A stretch of 64,000 nt of DNA from UBA6016 sp041915365 (GTDB lineage Bacteria; Campylobacterota; Campylobacteria; Campylobacterales; UBA6016): the NCBI GenBank assembly GCA_041915365.1, contig JAYSBP010000008.1:1-64000 (forward strand), written 5' to 3'. Positions 42,914 through 51,368 of the stretch are shown here, one piece after another (the stretch's first letter is position 1; the number at the start of each line of letters is the position of its first letter). Made by a program: the position numbers and the translations under genes. The notes beneath the pieces are model-generated. The model was not told the DNA's origin and searched no databases. It saw only the letters and a list, made by a program, of their open reading frames with translations.

Positions 42914-44098
42914 ATGAGTAGAGTTCTTATAATTGGCGCAGGCGGCGTAGGCGGTGTGGTAGCGCATAAATGTGCTATGAATCCGGACGTTTTTAGCTTT
43001 GTGTGCCTTGCTAGTCGCTCGATAGATAAATGCGAAAAGATACAAGCGCAGATAAAAAACAAAGGTTTTAGCCTTGAGATAGATAAAGTAGATGCGGACA
43101 ACATCGACGAAACAGCGGCTTTGATTGCAAAGTATAAACCTGACGTAGTAATCAACGTGGCATTACCGTATCAAGACCTCACAATCATGGAGGCATGCCT
43201 AAAAGCAGGCGTTCACTATGTGGATACCGCAAACTATGAGCATCCTGATACCGCAAAGTTCGAATACAAAGAACAATGGGCAAAAAAAGAGAAATTTGAA
43301 AAGGCGGGACTAACGGCGCTGCTAGGAAGCGGATTTGACCCAGGTGTTACAAACGTATTTTGCGCCTATGCACAAAAACACTATTTTGACGAAATTCACT
43401 ACATCGATATACTTGACTGCAACGCAGGCGATCACGGTTATCCTTTTGCGACTAACTTCAATCCTGAGATAAACCTAAGAGAGGTAAGCTCAAAGGGTAG
43501 ATACTGGGAAGATGGCAAATGGATAGAGACAGCTCCGATGGAGATTATGCAGGTGTGGGATTATCCGGAAGTAGGGCCAAAAGATAGTTATCTACTTTAT
43601 CACGAAGAGCTAGAGAGCCTTGTGCAAAATATCAAAGGGCTAAAAAGAATCAGATTTTTTATGACATTCGGACAAAGCTATCTTACACATATGAAATGCC
43701 TTGAGAATGTAGGAATGCTGAGAATTGACGAAGTAGAGCACAACGGACAAAAAATTATCCCTATCCAACTACTAAAAACACTCCTTCCAGACCCGGCAAG
43801 TCTAGCTGGAAGAACAAAAGGGAAAACAAATATCGGGTGCTATTGCAAAGGTATCAAAGACGGAAAAGAGAGAAGCATCTACATCTACAACGTCTGCGAC
43901 CACGAAGCGTGCTTTGCCGAGGTGAATTCTCAAGCTGTTAGCTATACGACAGGCGTCCCTGCATTTATTGGCGGCATGATGGTTGCCAAGGGCGAATGGA
44001 GAAGAGCAGGGGTGTGGAATATGGAGCAGTTTGATCCAGATCCGTTTATGGCTGCACTTAATGAATACGGCCTTCCGTGGGTTGTAAAAGAAATCTAA
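42914..44098 (+). CDS. Carboxynorspermidine dehydrogenase (saccharopine dehydrogenase family)
   Basis: NADPH-dependent enzyme of the alternative spermidine route, joining aspartate semialdehyde to a diamine. The 394 residues start with a Rossmann motif IIGAGGVGGVVAHKCA and include GSGFDPGVTNVFCAYA, a block shared by this branch of saccharopine dehydrogenases. C. jejuni uses the same pathway, which supports the carboxynorspermidine reading over lysine metabolism. I chose ATG 42914 with GGAG ahead of it rather than the TTG 6 bp upstream. No decarboxylase gene is adjacent. Confidence 0.88.
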   Translation: MSRVLIIGAGGVGGVVAHKCAMNPDVFSFVCLASRSIDKCEKIQAQIKNKGFSLEIDKVDADNIDETAALIAKYKPDVVINVALPYQDLTIMEACLKAGVHYVDTANYEHPDTAKFEYKEQWAKKEKFEKAGLTALLGSGFDPGVTNVFCAYAQKHYFDEIHYIDILDCNAGDHGYPFATNFNPEINLREVSSKGRYWEDGKWIETAPMEIMQVWDYPEVGPKDSYLLYHEELESLVQNIKGLKRIRFFMTFGQSYLTHMKCLENVGMLRIDEVEHNGQKIIPIQLLKTLLPDPASLAGRTKGKTNIGCYCKGIKDGKERSIYIYNVCDHEACFAEVNSQAVSYTTGVPAFIGGMMVAKGEWRRAGVWNMEQFDPDPFMAALNEYGLPWVVKEI

Positions 44099-44107
44099 CG
44101 CTAACTC

Positions 44108-44129
44108 AAAGGCTCCAATGTGAGCCTTT
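44108..44129 (+). terminator. Candidate intrinsic terminator after carboxynorspermidine dehydrogenase
   Basis: A perfect 8-bp stem, AAAGGCTC (44108-44115) with GAGCCTTT (44122-44129) and a 6-nt loop, begins 10 bp after the stop. The following CTTCT is only weakly U-rich, so termination may be partial. Confidence 0.6.
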
Positions 44130-44148
44130 CTTCTATAAAAAATCCAAA

Positions 44149-44169
44149 CTTGATAGACAAACACTAAAC
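44149..44169 (+). promoter_or_regulatory. HAIR-like element, candidate HspR operator
   Basis: CTTGATA-N7-ACTAAAC matches 10 of 14 defined bases of the HspR-binding HAIR consensus CTTGAGT-N7-ACTCAAG, with the exact 7-bp spacer. It lies just upstream of the TATAAT of cbpA-hspR, so a bound repressor would overlap the -35 zone. HspR autoregulates this operon in related bacteria. The match is imperfect. Confidence 0.45.
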
Positions 44170-44176
44170 TTTGTTA

Positions 44177-44182
44177 TATAAT
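44177..44182 (+). promoter_or_regulatory. cbpA: Candidate -10 box (TATAAT) of cbpA-hspR
   Basis: A perfect TATAAT 32 bp before the GTG start of cbpA, in a T-rich stretch. It is close enough to the HAIR-like element for HspR binding to block RNA polymerase. Confidence 0.55.
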
Positions 44183-44213
44183 TGCACTAAAAAATTGTAA
44201 CTAGGATTTTGAA

Positions 44214-45083
44214 GTGGCAAAGAAAAGTCTATATGAAACGCTAGAAGTAAGCTCAAACGCTTCTGCGGATGAAATAAAAAAAGCATACAGAAAATTAGCA
44301 AGAAAATATCACCCAGACATCAATAAAACGCCTGAAGCCGAAGAGAAATTCAAAGAGATAAACGGCGCATATGAAATACTCTCAGATGAAGAGAAAAGAA
44401 AAAAATATGATATGTACGGTGATGATATGTTTGGGGGGCAAAGCTTCCATGACTTTAGAAGCTCTCAAAGTAGCGGTGCGGACTTTGAGGATATATTGCG
44501 AAATATCTTTGGCGGTGGCGGATTCGGTGGATTTGGCGGTGGGAGAAGCGGCGGCTTTAGCGGATTCGGTGGATTCGGCGGCGTAGACTTAGATGTTAAC
44601 GCTGTCGTGACTATACCGTTTAACATCGCCGTAAATGGCGGAAGTCAAAATATCTCTTTGAATAACGAAAGTTTTGACATCAAAGTGCCTGCCGGTATAA
44701 ATGACGGTGAAACACTTAGAATAAAAGGCAAAGGCAGGAGTGCACAGGGGCATCCTAGAGGTGATTTGCTGCTTAAGGTTAGCATAGCCAAAAGTGCAGA
44801 ATATGAAAGGGACGGCGACGACCTTACTAAACAATTTGACATATCGCTCAAGACTGCAATATTTGGTGGCAAGGTATCCGTTGGTACATTGGATGGAGAG
44901 ATAAATCTGAAAGTGCCCGCTGGAACTAAATGCGGACAGAAGTTCCGAGTCAAAGAAAAAGGGGCCATGAATAGAAAAACAAAATTAAAAGGTGATTTGT
45001 ACTTAAAGGCTAGCGTAATCATACCGGCAGCCGAATCTCTTGACCTACAGTTGGCAAAAATAATGGAAGAAAAACTCGTCTAG
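44214..45083 (+). CDS. cbpA: CbpA-type DnaJ co-chaperone
   Basis: Hsp40 family co-chaperone and curved-DNA-binding protein. The 289 residues have a J domain (about 1-70, HPD motif in KYHPDINK), a Gly/Phe-rich linker (about 95-125) and two C-terminal substrate-binding beta domains. No zinc-finger repeats are present, which marks it as CbpA/type II rather than DnaJ. The start is GTG at 44214 after CTAGGATTTTGAA. hspR follows after 11 bp. Confidence 0.93.
   Translation: MAKKSLYETLEVSSNASADEIKKAYRKLARKYHPDINKTPEAEEKFKEINGAYEILSDEEKRKKYDMYGDDMFGGQSFHDFRSSQSSGADFEDILRNIFGGGGFGGFGGGRSGGFSGFGGFGGVDLDVNAVVTIPFNIAVNGGSQNISLNNESFDIKVPAGINDGETLRIKGKGRSAQGHPRGDLLLKVSIAKSAEYERDGDDLTKQFDISLKTAIFGGKVSVGTLDGEINLKVPAGTKCGQKFRVKEKGAMNRKTKLKGDLYLKASVIIPAAESLDLQLAKIMEEKLV
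44520..44581 (+). repeat. Imperfect 20-bp direct repeat in the Gly/Phe linker of cbpA
   Basis: GGATTCGGTGGATTTGGCGG (44520-44539) recurs as GGATTCGGTGGATTCGGCGG (44562-44581), one mismatch apart. It encodes Gly-Phe-Gly-Gly units and could vary in copy number by slippage. Confidence 0.75.
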
Positions 45084-45094
45084 GGGGGCTAAAT

Positions 45095-45475
45095 ATGAGA
45101 GGATTTGAAGATCCGATATATCAAATAAGCGTTGTTGCTGAGCTTCTTGGGATACATCCTCAGACGCTAAGACACTATGAAAGGGAGGGTCTTGTCATAC
45201 CCGGTAGAACAAGCGGAAAAATAAGAGTATATTCTGAAAAAGATATTGAAGATTTACGGCTTATTATTAGGCTTACAAGGGAGCTTGGCGTGAACCTAGC
45301 CGGAGTTGATGTGGTAATACAGCTAAAAAATCAGGTTAGGGAGCTCCAAAAAGAGCTAGACGGCATCAGAAAAAATATGAATGCCTTGGAGGCTGAAAGT
45401 ATAGTGCCAAAAAACAGACAGGTGGTCGTCAAAAAGAGCACATATAAAATAGTGCTGTTTGATGGGAAAGAGTAG
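45095..45475 (+). CDS. hspR: HspR, MerR-family heat-shock repressor
   Basis: Represses chaperone genes. The 126 residues begin with a MerR-type HTH (YQISVVAELLGIHPQTLRHYEREGL in family layout), followed by a wing (RVYSEKDIEDL) and a coiled coil (about 75-105). It lies 11 bp after cbpA, with a GGGGGGCT stretch before its ATG. The cbpA-hspR pair is conserved in Campylobacter and Helicobacter. Confidence 0.93.
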   Translation: MRGFEDPIYQISVVAELLGIHPQTLRHYEREGLVIPGRTSGKIRVYSEKDIEDLRLIIRLTRELGVNLAGVDVVIQLKNQVRELQKELDGIRKNMNALEAESIVPKNRQVVVKKSTYKIVLFDGKE

Positions 45476-45478
45476 AGA

Positions 45479-46567
45479 CTACTCTTTGCTTGCCATTAGT
45501 TTTCTATTGGCGTAAATCGAGTTTATAAACGCCACCCCGATAGGTACTATGGCTATCGTTGTGATTAAAAAAGATGGCAGATGTATGAAAATTTGCACTA
45601 TCATACTTGCGGCAAGCATTCCAATTGACCACATCGCTCCGTGTTCTAAGTATTTGTATTCCTGAACAGTTTTTCTATCGACAAGTAGCAACGTCAAAGA
45701 CCTGACAGCAAAAGCTCCTATGCCAAGGCCTACCATCATTATGATGATATTTTGAGTCACGGCAAACGCCCCTAGTACACCGTCAAAAGAGAATGATGCA
45801 TCTATAAGCTCAAGATACATAAAAGATGCAAGACCGCCTTTTAGTGCATTTGCCTTTGCATGTTTGTTTACTCCGTCTAGTTCATTTTCGCTCTCATCTT
45901 TACCTTCAAGCATTCCCCTAATAAGCTCTATGATGACATATAAGGTTACGCCATAGACCATGCCGAGAATAATCTCAGATTTTTCAATAGTAAGCACTCT
46001 GTCGCCAGCCAAGACTTCGCTAGGTGCAAAATATCCGATAAGCGACATTGTTATCATGACGGTAGCTATTTTTATTTCGCCAAGAGATGCCCACTTCGCA
46101 GCTCTTTGTTCGATAAAGGCTAACCAGTGAACCTCTCTTTCTTTATCAAAAAGGAAGGTCAAAAAGACCATCAAGAGAAATGTTCCGCCAAAGCTCATTA
46201 GTATATGGTGCGAGTTTTGTATTATCTCTTCGTATTTTGCTGGGTTATTGATTGAAAGACTAAAGGCTTCCAAAAATCCTAAATCCGTAGTGGCATAAAC
46301 TATCAAAATGGGAAAAAGTAGCCTCATTCCAAAGACTGCTACGACCATACCCCAAGTGATAAACATTTTTCTCCAAAAAAGAGTCATATTTGCAAGTATT
46401 AGGGCGTTGACTACGGCGTTGTCGAATGAGAGTGAGAGTTCTAGGACGGACAGGATGTTTGTTTGATAAACACCCATCCATCCGCTGTAGAGATATATGG
46501 CTATTGAGCCTATGATTGCTGCGATAAAAACAGAGTAAAAATAACTTATCGCAGGCTTTTGTTCCAT
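45479..46567 (-). CDS. TerC/DUF475-family integral membrane protein
   Basis: A 362-residue protein with about nine hydrophobic helices. Acidic residues inside membrane segments (LSFDNAVVNALILAN and LIDASFSFDGVLGAF) are the TerC/DUF475 signature, linked in other bacteria to metal ion (manganese) export. The substrate here is unknown. The start shares a base with the ppsA stop (TAATG type), so translation is probably coupled. Confidence 0.88.
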   Translation of the reverse strand: MEQKPAISYFYSVFIAAIIGSIAIYLYSGWMGVYQTNILSVLELSLSFDNAVVNALILANMTLFWRKMFITWGMVVAVFGMRLLFPILIVYATTDLGFLEAFSLSINNPAKYEEIIQNSHHILMSFGGTFLLMVFLTFLFDKEREVHWLAFIEQRAAKWASLGEIKIATVMITMSLIGYFAPSEVLAGDRVLTIEKSEIILGMVYGVTLYVIIELIRGMLEGKDESENELDGVNKHAKANALKGGLASFMYLELIDASFSFDGVLGAFAVTQNIIIMMVGLGIGAFAVRSLTLLLVDRKTVQEYKYLEHGAMWSIGMLAASMIVQIFIHLPSFLITTIAIVPIGVAFINSIYANRKLMASKE

Positions 46568-48996
46568 TATTTACCTAGTTCGGCTTCTATTTTTGCTAAG
46601 TTTTGCCAAGTGCTAATCATAGAATCCGGATTTAGTGATATAGATGTAATGCCTTCTCTCACAAGAAGTTCGGCTACTTCTGGGTAGTCTGAAGGTGCTT
46701 GTCCGCATATACCTACATACTTACCTGCTTTTTTGCAAGCCGCAACCGCCATTTTTAGCATTCTTGCTACAGCTTCATTTCTCTCGTCAAATATATGAGC
46801 TACAAGTTCGCCATCCCTGTCTACGCCGAGCGTAAGCTGTGTAAGGTCATTTGAACCTATAGAGAAGCCGTCAAAGTCTTTTAGATACTCATCGGCAAGA
46901 ATTACGTTTGATGGAAGTTCGCACATTACGTATACTTGCAGGCTGTTTTCGCCCTGAACAAGACCATTTTCTTTCATAATATTTAGAACTTTTCTACCTT
47001 CTTCAGGTGTTCTAACAAACGGTAGCATTAGTTTTACATTTGTAAGACCCATTTCGTCTCTTACTTTTTTAAGTGCTTCACACTCCCAGTCATATGCAGG
47101 TCTGTAGCTCTCAGAGTAATATCTGCTCGCTCCACGGTAACCTATCATTGGGTTTTCTTCGTGCGGTTCGTACTCGCTTCCACCTATCATTCTCTTGTAT
47201 TCGTTTGATTTGAAGTCCGAAGTTCTAACGATAACAGGTTTTGGATAGAAGGCTGCCGCTATCATACCGATACCTTCAGATAGTTTTTTAACGAAGAAAT
47301 CTTTTGGATTTTCATATCCGCTGATTATCTCTTTGATTTGCTCTTCGTCTTGAATACCCTTTTTGCCATTATACATATCCACAAGAGCCAGTGGGTGAGC
47401 TTTGATGTAGTTGTTGATTACAAACTCCATTCTAGCAAGACCTACGCCGTCGTTTGGAAGTGCACTAAAGCCGAATGCTTTTGTAGGGTCACCGACGTTC
47501 ATATATAGTTTTGTTTTTAGGTCAGGCAGGTTGCTCAGATCTATTTTTTCTATTTCAAATGGAAGGGAACCTTCATATACATACCCATCTTCACCCTCTG
47601 CGCAAGAAGCAGTAACCTCTTGCCCGTCTTCCATAAGTTCTGTCGCACCTACTGCACCAACAATCGCAGGAACGCCTATTTCTCTGGCTACGATTGCAGC
47701 GTGGCAAGTTCTACCGCCTCTGTTTGTAATTACAGCCGCAGCTTTTTTCATTGCCGGTTCCCAATCTGGGTCTGTGTTGTCGGTTACAAGCACTTCCCCT
47801 TCTTGGAATTCATTGATTCTATCAAGAGTTTCGATGATTCTTACTTTGCCAGCGCCGATTTTGCCGCCCACGGCTCTACCGGTTACGATAAGTTTTTTAT
47901 CTTCTTTTTTGGCTCTTAGGTGGTATGTTTCTATGCTATTTGCACCTTTTTTAGCTCTTTGGCTTTGTACCGTTTCAGGTCTAGCTTGTACAACAAAAAT
48001 ATCACCGCTTATTCCATCTTTTGCCCACTCCATATCCATAGGTCTGTATTCACCAGCCTCTTCACAGTAGTGGTTTTCGATAATTACTGCATATCTTGCA
48101 AGCTCTAGTACTTCATCGTCTGTTAGAGAAAAAGAGTTGAACTCTTCTGGAGTTGTAGGGATATTATGTGTTAGGTGTTTGTGGCTGCTACCTGGAGCGG
48201 AGTAAACCATTTTAATGTGTTTGTGGCCGATTTGTCTTTTTAGAATCGGTTTTTTACCTTCGTTTAGCGTTGGCTTAAATACATAAAATTCGTCAGGATT
48301 TACTGTTCCGCCGACGACATTTTCGCCAAGACCCCAAGCAGACGTGATAAATACGGCATCTTTGAAGCCAGTCTCAGTATCTATTGAGAACATAACGCCG
48401 CTTGAACCCTTATCTGAACGCACCATTTTTTGTACACCGACAGACAATGCAACTTGAAAATGGTCAAAGCCTCTTGAGGCTCTATAGCTTATAGCTCTAT
48501 CGGTAAATAGTGAAGCGAAGCACGATTTAACGTGGTGAATAAGGCTCTGCTCACCTTGTATGTTTAGGTATGTATCTTGCTGTCCAGCAAACGATGCGTC
48601 CGGCAAGTCTTCGGCAGTTGCGGAGCTTCTTACGGCTACGTCTGCCTCTTCCATTCCATACTCTTTTGATAGTGTGCGGTATGCCTCTACTATCTCATCT
48701 CTAAGCTCTTTAGGAAGCGGCGTTCCAAATATCATATCTCTGATTTTTTGTGCTCTAACTCTTAGAACGTCGATATCGGTAGTGTCAACATCTTTTAATA
48801 GGTTTTTGATAGGTTCTCTTAGGTTTTCGCTATCAAGTAGCGCCCAATAAGCATCACTCGTAATTGCAAAACCGTTTGGAACTCTAATACCTTTTGGTAC
48901 TAGTAGTTGATACATCTCACCAAGACTTGCGTTTTTGCCTCCAACTAGGCTTACGTCGCTGTTTCTTAGCTCGCCGAAAAATTTAATCCACTTCAT
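46567..48996 (-). CDS. ppsA: Phosphoenolpyruvate synthase
   Basis: Converts pyruvate and ATP to PEP, AMP and phosphate for gluconeogenesis, which fits a bacterium living on organic acids. The 809 residues include the N-terminal ATP-binding domain (GGKNASLGEM), the swivelling domain with the phospho-His in GGRTCHAAIVAREIG, and the C-terminal PEP-binding barrel with GSNDLTQLTLGVDRD. I chose ATG 48996 (MKWIKFF) because AGGAGA lies 9 bp upstream. An in-frame ATG 57 bp earlier would add an unrelated stretch. Confidence 0.96.
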   Translation of the reverse strand: MKWIKFFGELRNSDVSLVGGKNASLGEMYQLLVPKGIRVPNGFAITSDAYWALLDSENLREPIKNLLKDVDTTDIDVLRVRAQKIRDMIFGTPLPKELRDEIVEAYRTLSKEYGMEEADVAVRSSATAEDLPDASFAGQQDTYLNIQGEQSLIHHVKSCFASLFTDRAISYRASRGFDHFQVALSVGVQKMVRSDKGSSGVMFSIDTETGFKDAVFITSAWGLGENVVGGTVNPDEFYVFKPTLNEGKKPILKRQIGHKHIKMVYSAPGSSHKHLTHNIPTTPEEFNSFSLTDDEVLELARYAVIIENHYCEEAGEYRPMDMEWAKDGISGDIFVVQARPETVQSQRAKKGANSIETYHLRAKKEDKKLIVTGRAVGGKIGAGKVRIIETLDRINEFQEGEVLVTDNTDPDWEPAMKKAAAVITNRGGRTCHAAIVAREIGVPAIVGAVGATELMEDGQEVTASCAEGEDGYVYEGSLPFEIEKIDLSNLPDLKTKLYMNVGDPTKAFGFSALPNDGVGLARMEFVINNYIKAHPLALVDMYNGKKGIQDEEQIKEIISGYENPKDFFVKKLSEGIGMIAAAFYPKPVIVRTSDFKSNEYKRMIGGSEYEPHEENPMIGYRGASRYYSESYRPAYDWECEALKKVRDEMGLTNVKLMLPFVRTPEEGRKVLNIMKENGLVQGENSLQVYVMCELPSNVILADEYLKDFDGFSIGSNDLTQLTLGVDRDGELVAHIFDERNEAVARMLKMAVAACKKAGKYVGICGQAPSDYPEVAELLVREGITSISLNPDSMISTWQNLAKIEAELGK

Positions 48997-49021
48997 AAAG
49001 GCTGGTCTCCTAAAGAATAAT

Positions 49022-49039
49022 GAAACTTGCGAAAGTTTC
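49022..49039 (-). promoter_or_regulatory. Perfect inverted repeat in the ppsA 5' region
   Basis: GAAACTT-gcga-AAGTTTC forms a 7-bp stem with a 4-nt loop, 26-43 bp before the ppsA start. On the minus strand a TATATA-type -10 sequence (TACTATATAC) lies directly upstream, so the hairpin would be at the 5' end of the mRNA or act as an operator at the start site. Confidence 0.45.
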
Positions 49040-49118
49040 GTATATAGTAGCATTATTTGCTTTGATTTAGGCTAAAAACGGTTATTTTTTAGGCAATCTG
49101 CTTTTAGTCGTTTTTCTG

Positions 49119-49124
49119 TATTAT
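49119..49124 (+). promoter_or_regulatory. purL: Candidate -10 box of purL
   Basis: TATTAT, preceded by GTTTTTCTG, lies 35-40 bp before the TTG start of purL. The 162-bp divergent gap with ppsA holds promoters for both genes. Confidence 0.4.
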
Positions 49125-49158
49125 TGCGCAAACTTTTTTCTATTTTAAGGACTTAAAC

Positions 49159-51366
49159 TTGGAAAATCTCGAGGCGATACTCAAATCTCACAAATTAACT
49201 ACAGAAGACTACGAGCACATCAAAAAAATACTAAACAGAGAACCGAATCTTGTGGAGATAGGTATATTCTCGGCTATGTGGTCAGAGCACTGCAGCTATA
49301 AATCATCAAGAGTTTATCTAAAAGGTTTTCCTACTGAGGCGCCTTGGGTAATACAAGGCCCTGGTGAAAATGCGGGCGTCATAGATATAGGCGACGGCGA
49401 TGCGGCGGTATTTAAGATGGAGAGTCACAACCACCCAAGTTTTATAGAGCCTTTTCAAGGTGCGGCAACAGGTGTTGGTGGAATACTAAGGGACGTGTTT
49501 ACGATGGGTGCTAGACCTGTTGCAAATATGAACTCGCTTAGATTTGGAGACATAGCCGATAGAGGTGAGCAGGGCAAGCTACATAGACATCTACTAAGAG
49601 GTGTTGTTGAGGGTATATCGAGCTATGGCAATTGTATGGGTGTACCTATGCTTGCAGGAGAGACGACATTTGACGAGTGTTATGCCGGAAACAATCTTGT
49701 AAATGCGTTTACGCTTGGGCTTGTTAAGTCTGATGAGATTTTTTATGGAAAAGCCAAAGGCATCGGCAATTCGGTCATATATGTAGGCTCTAAGACTGGC
49801 AGGGACGGTTTGGGTGGAGCCGTTATGAGTTCCGATAGTTTCGGGGCCGATGCAAAAACAAAAAGACCTACCGTGCAAGTGGGTGACCCGTTTACCGAGA
49901 AGCTACTCCTTGAGGCGTGCCTTGAAGCATTCAAAACAGGCGCTATCATCGGTATTCAGGATATGGGTGCAGCCGGACTTACAAGTTCATCTTTTGAGAT
50001 GGCAAGCCGTGCCGGTAGCGGCATGGTTATGTGGATGGATAAAGTTCCGATGAGAGAAGAGGGGATGACTCCATATGAACTTATGCTTTCCGAATCGCAA
50101 GAGAGAATGCTTATTTGTGCCCATAAAGGCAGAGAAAAAGAGCTTGAGGTAATATTTGAGAAGTGGGATCTTGATTTTGCCGTAATCGGCGAGGTGACAG
50201 ATACTGGCAATATGGTGCTGACATGGAACGGTGAAGTGGTGTGTGAAGTACCTGTAGCTCCTATCACGGACGAGGCGCCATGCTACACTAGACCTATTGC
50301 TGAGCCTAAATATCTAGCTGAAATAGCCAACACAACAGTTGAAGTTTGCAAACAAGTAAGTTCGCAAGAAGCACTTGAGACCCTAATGGCCCATCAAGAG
50401 GTTGCCGATAAAAGCTTCATCTATAGTCAATACGACTCAACGGTGCAAACAAACTCAATGACAAAAATCGGTAGAAACGATGCTGGTGTCATAAGAGTCA
50501 AAGGCTCAGATAAGGCGCTTGCCATAAGCGTTGACTGCAATCCAAGACAGGTATATGTAAATCCTCGTCTTGGCGCATCTGCGGCCGTTATGGAAGCAGG
50601 TAGAAACGTAGCGACTACCGGCGCTAGACCTCTTGCTATTACGGATTGCCTTAACTTTGGAAACCCAGAAAATCCAGAGGTTATGTGGCAGTTTAAAGAG
50701 GCTTGCGAAGGTATCAAGGACGCTTGCCGCTCGTTACACACTCCAGTTGTCAGCGGAAACGTATCGCTTTATAATGAAACAAACAAGGTAAGCGTATTCC
50801 CAACACCTTCTATCGGCATGGTTGGGCTTCTTGATAATGCGGACAAGCTACTTACAAATGAATTTAAAAAAGCAGGCAACAGCGTATTTCTTATCGGCGA
50901 TACAATGAGCGAATTTGGCGGCTCTTTGTATATGAAAGTGTTTGGTAATACGGTAGCCGGTAAGCACCCAGAGGTTAATCTTTCACGTGAGCTTACGCTT
51001 TGGGATATGATAATCGAGGCCAACAAAAAAGGGCTTTTTGAGAGCGCAAAAGACCTTTCAATTGGTGGTCTTGCTGTAGCCGTTGCCAAAATGTGCGTGC
51101 TTAGCGGTCTTGGATTTGATGGCAAGAGCGGTTTTGCCGACGAGAGAGATATTTTTGCAGAGAGCCTTAGTCGTGTTGTAGTTGAAGTATCAAAAGAGAA
51201 AGAAGAAGAGTTTTTGAGATTTGCCCCTTCCTATGCGCTAAAAGTCGTTAAGATAGGCGAAGTTGCCGAGAAAGATATGAGGCTTGACGGTATAAATTTA
51301 TCAAGCGAAAAACTAAAAGGACTTTATTTCGATAGCTTCAAAAAAATTGTTGAGCAGGATTTGTAA
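49159..51366 (+). CDS. purL: Phosphoribosylformylglycinamidine synthase, PurL subunit (small type)
   Basis: ATP-dependent FGAM synthesis in purine biosynthesis. At 735 residues it is the small PurL that works with separate PurS and PurQ. EIGIFSAMWSEHCSYKSSR, the Mg-binding KMESHNHPSF and the GGDF-like SIGGLAVAV segments are visible. The start is TTG at 49159 with TAAGGA upstream. purH follows after 2 bp. PurS and PurQ are not in the window. Confidence 0.96.
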   Translation: MENLEAILKSHKLTTEDYEHIKKILNREPNLVEIGIFSAMWSEHCSYKSSRVYLKGFPTEAPWVIQGPGENAGVIDIGDGDAAVFKMESHNHPSFIEPFQGAATGVGGILRDVFTMGARPVANMNSLRFGDIADRGEQGKLHRHLLRGVVEGISSYGNCMGVPMLAGETTFDECYAGNNLVNAFTLGLVKSDEIFYGKAKGIGNSVIYVGSKTGRDGLGGAVMSSDSFGADAKTKRPTVQVGDPFTEKLLLEACLEAFKTGAIIGIQDMGAAGLTSSSFEMASRAGSGMVMWMDKVPMREEGMTPYELMLSESQERMLICAHKGREKELEVIFEKWDLDFAVIGEVTDTGNMVLTWNGEVVCEVPVAPITDEAPCYTRPIAEPKYLAEIANTTVEVCKQVSSQEALETLMAHQEVADKSFIYSQYDSTVQTNSMTKIGRNDAGVIRVKGSDKALAISVDCNPRQVYVNPRLGASAAVMEAGRNVATTGARPLAITDCLNFGNPENPEVMWQFKEACEGIKDACRSLHTPVVSGNVSLYNETNKVSVFPTPSIGMVGLLDNADKLLTNEFKKAGNSVFLIGDTMSEFGGSLYMKVFGNTVAGKHPEVNLSRELTLWDMIIEANKKGLFESAKDLSIGGLAVAVAKMCVLSGLGFDGKSGFADERDIFAESLSRVVVEVSKEKEEEFLRFAPSYALKVVKIGEVAEKDMRLDGINLSSEKLKGLYFDSFKKIVEQDL

Positions 51367-51368
51367 TT

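Noticed and set aside
44101..44130. The TCAAAGGCTC inverted repeat as an HspR site
   Set aside because: It is an 8-bp stem with a 6-nt loop just after a stop codon and fits a terminator better. The HAIR-like element is further downstream.
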